A stretch of 7,001 nt of DNA from Candidatus Poribacteria bacterium (GTDB lineage: Bacteria > Poribacteria > WGA-4E > GCA-2687025). Position numbers and translations under genes: made by a program. Below are positions 6,052-7,001 of the stretch, one piece after another. Within the stretch, counting starts at the first letter, position 1; each line of letters begins with the position of its first letter. The notes under the pieces were generated by a model that was not told the origin of the DNA, made no database searches, and saw only the letters and a list, made by a program, of their open reading frames with translations. The DNA is taken from contig JAQBWJ010000113.1 in assembly GCA_027625215.1 (NCBI GenBank), positions 1 to 7,001 of the forward strand, written 5' to 3'.

Positions 6052-6735
6052 TTATTTGTCGCCCGTTTTCCCCGCCTTATGGACGATCTCGACTTGCGAG
6101 AGGGGGATTTCCCGTCCTTCGATCTTCAGCATGATGCCTTCTTCGGTGAGTCGCAATCCGTCCACGCGCCCTTGAAAAAAGGGCAGGACGGGGACCGGGA
6201 GGTCCCCGCCGCCCACTGCAAGGACATGATACGTGTAATTGCCTTCCGGCAAGGCATTGCCTAGGTCGTCTGTGCCATTCCAGACAACCTCCTGATCGCC
6301 CATAGGCTGGGCGCCAGGTGTGAGGGTGCGCACGACCGCACCGTTCACATCCTTAATCTGGATTTCCACGCTCTTGGCGTCGCTTTCCAGATAATAGTGT
6401 ATGGAGGTTTCTTCGCCGTCGCCGTGAAGCACGGCGAGGTTGGTCGGGACGTTCACGGTCTGCCCAAGCAGACCCACCGCCAGCGTTTGGTTCATCGTCT
6501 TCTGCTGCTGCAACGAGGCGTCGAAGGTCTCGCGCAGATCGGTCAACTGTTCCAGCGAACTGAACTGGCTCAGTTGAGCGATGAAGTCTCGGTTGTCCAT
6601 CGGTTCCAGAGGGTTCTGATACCGCAACTGCGAGACGAGCAGTTTCATGAACGCATCTTTGCCGAGCGAATCCGTCGGATTCGTGGATTTCGACAAAGGA
6701 ATGGAGGTGTACGCCGAGGATATTTCCCCAAGCAT
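6052..6735 (-). CDS. flgD: Flagellar hook assembly (cap/scaffolding) protein FlgD
   Basis: FlgD sits at the tip of the growing hook and directs FlgE insertion, leaving when the hook is complete. This 227-residue protein has the diagnostic N-terminal block LGKDAFMKLLVSQLRYQNPL (residues 24-43), followed by EPMDNRDFIAQLSQFSSLEQ (44-63). A beta-rich C-terminal half follows. The Ig-like (FLgD-Ig) segment runs from about 110 to 175, including VVWNGTDDLGNALPEGNYTY (150-169), and tudor-like strands flank it (GLLGQTVNVP at 88-97, and about 186-219). The length is normal for the family. The ATG at 6733-6735 has only a weak AAAGGGA about 7 nt upstream. It lies on the same strand upstream of flgE, the classical order, and behind a 210-nt structured leader. 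Confidence 0.93.
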   Translation of the reverse strand: MLGEISSAYTSIPLSKSTNPTDSLGKDAFMKLLVSQLRYQNPLEPMDNRDFIAQLSQFSSLEQLTDLRETFDASLQQQKTMNQTLAVGLLGQTVNVPTNLAVLHGDGEETSIHYYLESDAKSVEIQIKDVNGAVVRTLTPGAQPMGDQEVVWNGTDDLGNALPEGNYTYHVLAVGGGDLPVPVLPFFQGRVDGLRLTEEGIMLKIEGREIPLSQVEIVHKAGKTGDK

Positions 6736-6753
6736 GAACGATCCCTTTCGCGA

Positions 6754-6777
6754 GGACCTTAGGAATATGGGAGGTCC
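6754..6777 (-). promoter_or_regulatory. Small hairpin immediately upstream of the flgD ribosome site
   Basis: GGACCT (6754-6759) and AGGTCC (6772-6777) form a perfect 6-bp stem with a 12-nt loop. On the minus-strand transcript it ends about 18 nt before the flgD start codon, close enough to influence ribosome access. Confidence 0.35.
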
Positions 6778-6785
6778 CCGAACGA

Positions 6786-6897
6786 TGAGTGTCCGCGACG
6801 TTCAATCAAATCGCGATCGAATTGCCGTCGCGATCCCCTGAATAAAGAGCGTTGTCAGGAATCTTCTTATATCTTGCTCCGTCAAGGCGGACACTCA
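6786..6897 (-). ncRNA. Candidate structured leader RNA of flgD (cloverleaf-like inverted repeats)
   Basis: A perfect 11-bp inverted repeat, TGAGTGTCCGC (6786-6796) with GCGGACACTCA (6887-6897), encloses 90 nt. Inside are three more self-complementary pairs: ATCGCGA/TCGCGAT (6810-6816, 6828-6834), CCTGA/TCAGG (6837-6841, 6855-6859) and CTTG/CAAG (6874-6877, 6884-6887, the last sharing one base with the outer stem). On the minus strand this gives a closing stem with up to three arms, about 50 nt before the flgD start. It matches no riboswitch or tRNA that I recognise. The fold is inferred by eye only. Confidence 0.35.
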
Positions 6898-6911
6898 ACT
6901 CGTCCGAGAAT

Positions 6912-6945
6912 CAACCGAGAGGGGAAATCACCCCTATTCCGGTTG
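6912..6945 (-). terminator. Two-part hairpin directly after the putative upstream stop codon
   Basis: CAACCG (6912-6917) pairs with CGGTTG (6940-6945), and inside it AGGGG (6920-6924) pairs with CCCCT (6931-6935) around a 6-nt loop. On the minus strand it starts right after the stop at 6946-6948. There is no clear T-tract on its 3' side, so it may protect or process the upstream mRNA end rather than terminate transcription. Confidence 0.3.
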
Positions 6946-7001
6946 TCAGACCCGAATCATCGGGTCCGCCGTCCACGGGAGCTCGACATCCAAGTTCATC
7001 C
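6946..7001 (-). CDS. Possible C-terminal tail of an upstream gene (partial; fliK would be the expected neighbour)
   Basis: On the minus strand the frame entering at the right edge reads MNLDVELPWTADPMIRV and stops with TGA at 6946-6948. Only 17 residues are inside the window, too few to identify. In many flagellar clusters the gene just before flgD is fliK (hook-length control), and an amphipathic, Val-rich end would fit. A two-part hairpin immediately after the stop supports this being a true gene end. A competing frame (7000 down to a TGA at 6911-6913) gives 29 Gly/Pro-rich residues and looks less protein-like. Confidence 0.25.
   Translation of the reverse strand, partial: MNLDVELPWTADPMIRV

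Noticed and set aside
6786..6897. tRNA gene reading of the cloverleaf-like structure
   Set aside because: The closing stem is 11 bp instead of 7, arm sizes do not fit, total length is 112 nt, and no T-loop or anticodon arm can be placed.

Overview
This is a chromosomal window from a flagellated bacterium with fairly high GC content (roughly 60% by eye). Five of seven recognisable genes lie on the minus strand. The phylum cannot be settled from the sequence. The mix of a long FlgE, a LipM-type octanoyltransferase, a GH29 fucosidase and DUF486 would fit a poorly sampled lineage such as Armatimonadota, Poribacteria or a relative, but that is an impression and not a measured placement. No phage, transposase, CRISPR array, rRNA or convincing tRNA is visible.

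Layout. Bases 1-197 hold the C-terminal end of an unidentified membrane protein on the plus strand. It converges on a uridine-kinase-like gene (231-851, minus). A 144-bp spacer with a long imperfect hairpin and purine-rich short repeats separates that gene from a cytoplasmic-looking GH29 alpha-L-fucosidase (996-2294, minus). A divergent intergenic region (2295-2589) follows. It carries a 147-bp element bounded by 25-bp inverted repeats, which overlaps a probable promoter for the lipM-like octanoyltransferase (2590-3435, plus). That gene converges, with a 20-bp gap, on a small DUF486 membrane protein (3456-3785, minus).

The right half is a flagellar hook locus read on the minus strand. It comprises a possible tail of an upstream gene (fliK would be the usual neighbour), a 210-nt structured leader, flgD (hook cap/scaffold, 6052-6735), a 182-nt spacer, flgE (hook protein, 3896-5869) and an intrinsic-terminator-like hairpin (3821-3862). 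FlgD caps the growing hook and directs FlgE assembly, so the pair is functionally coherent. The other genes (nucleoside salvage, fucose removal, lipoylation, small transporter-like protein) are ordinary housekeeping or accessory genes with no evident shared pathway.

The window contains no clear new multi-gene system. The observations most worth following up are four. First, a cloverleaf-like inverted-repeat structure lies in the flgD leader. Second, a tandemly duplicated beta-type module sits in the variable middle of FlgE. Third, an inverted-repeat element with operator-like dyads lies between the GH29 and lipM genes. Fourth, a perfect 17-bp inverted repeat flanks the GH29 gene together with that element.
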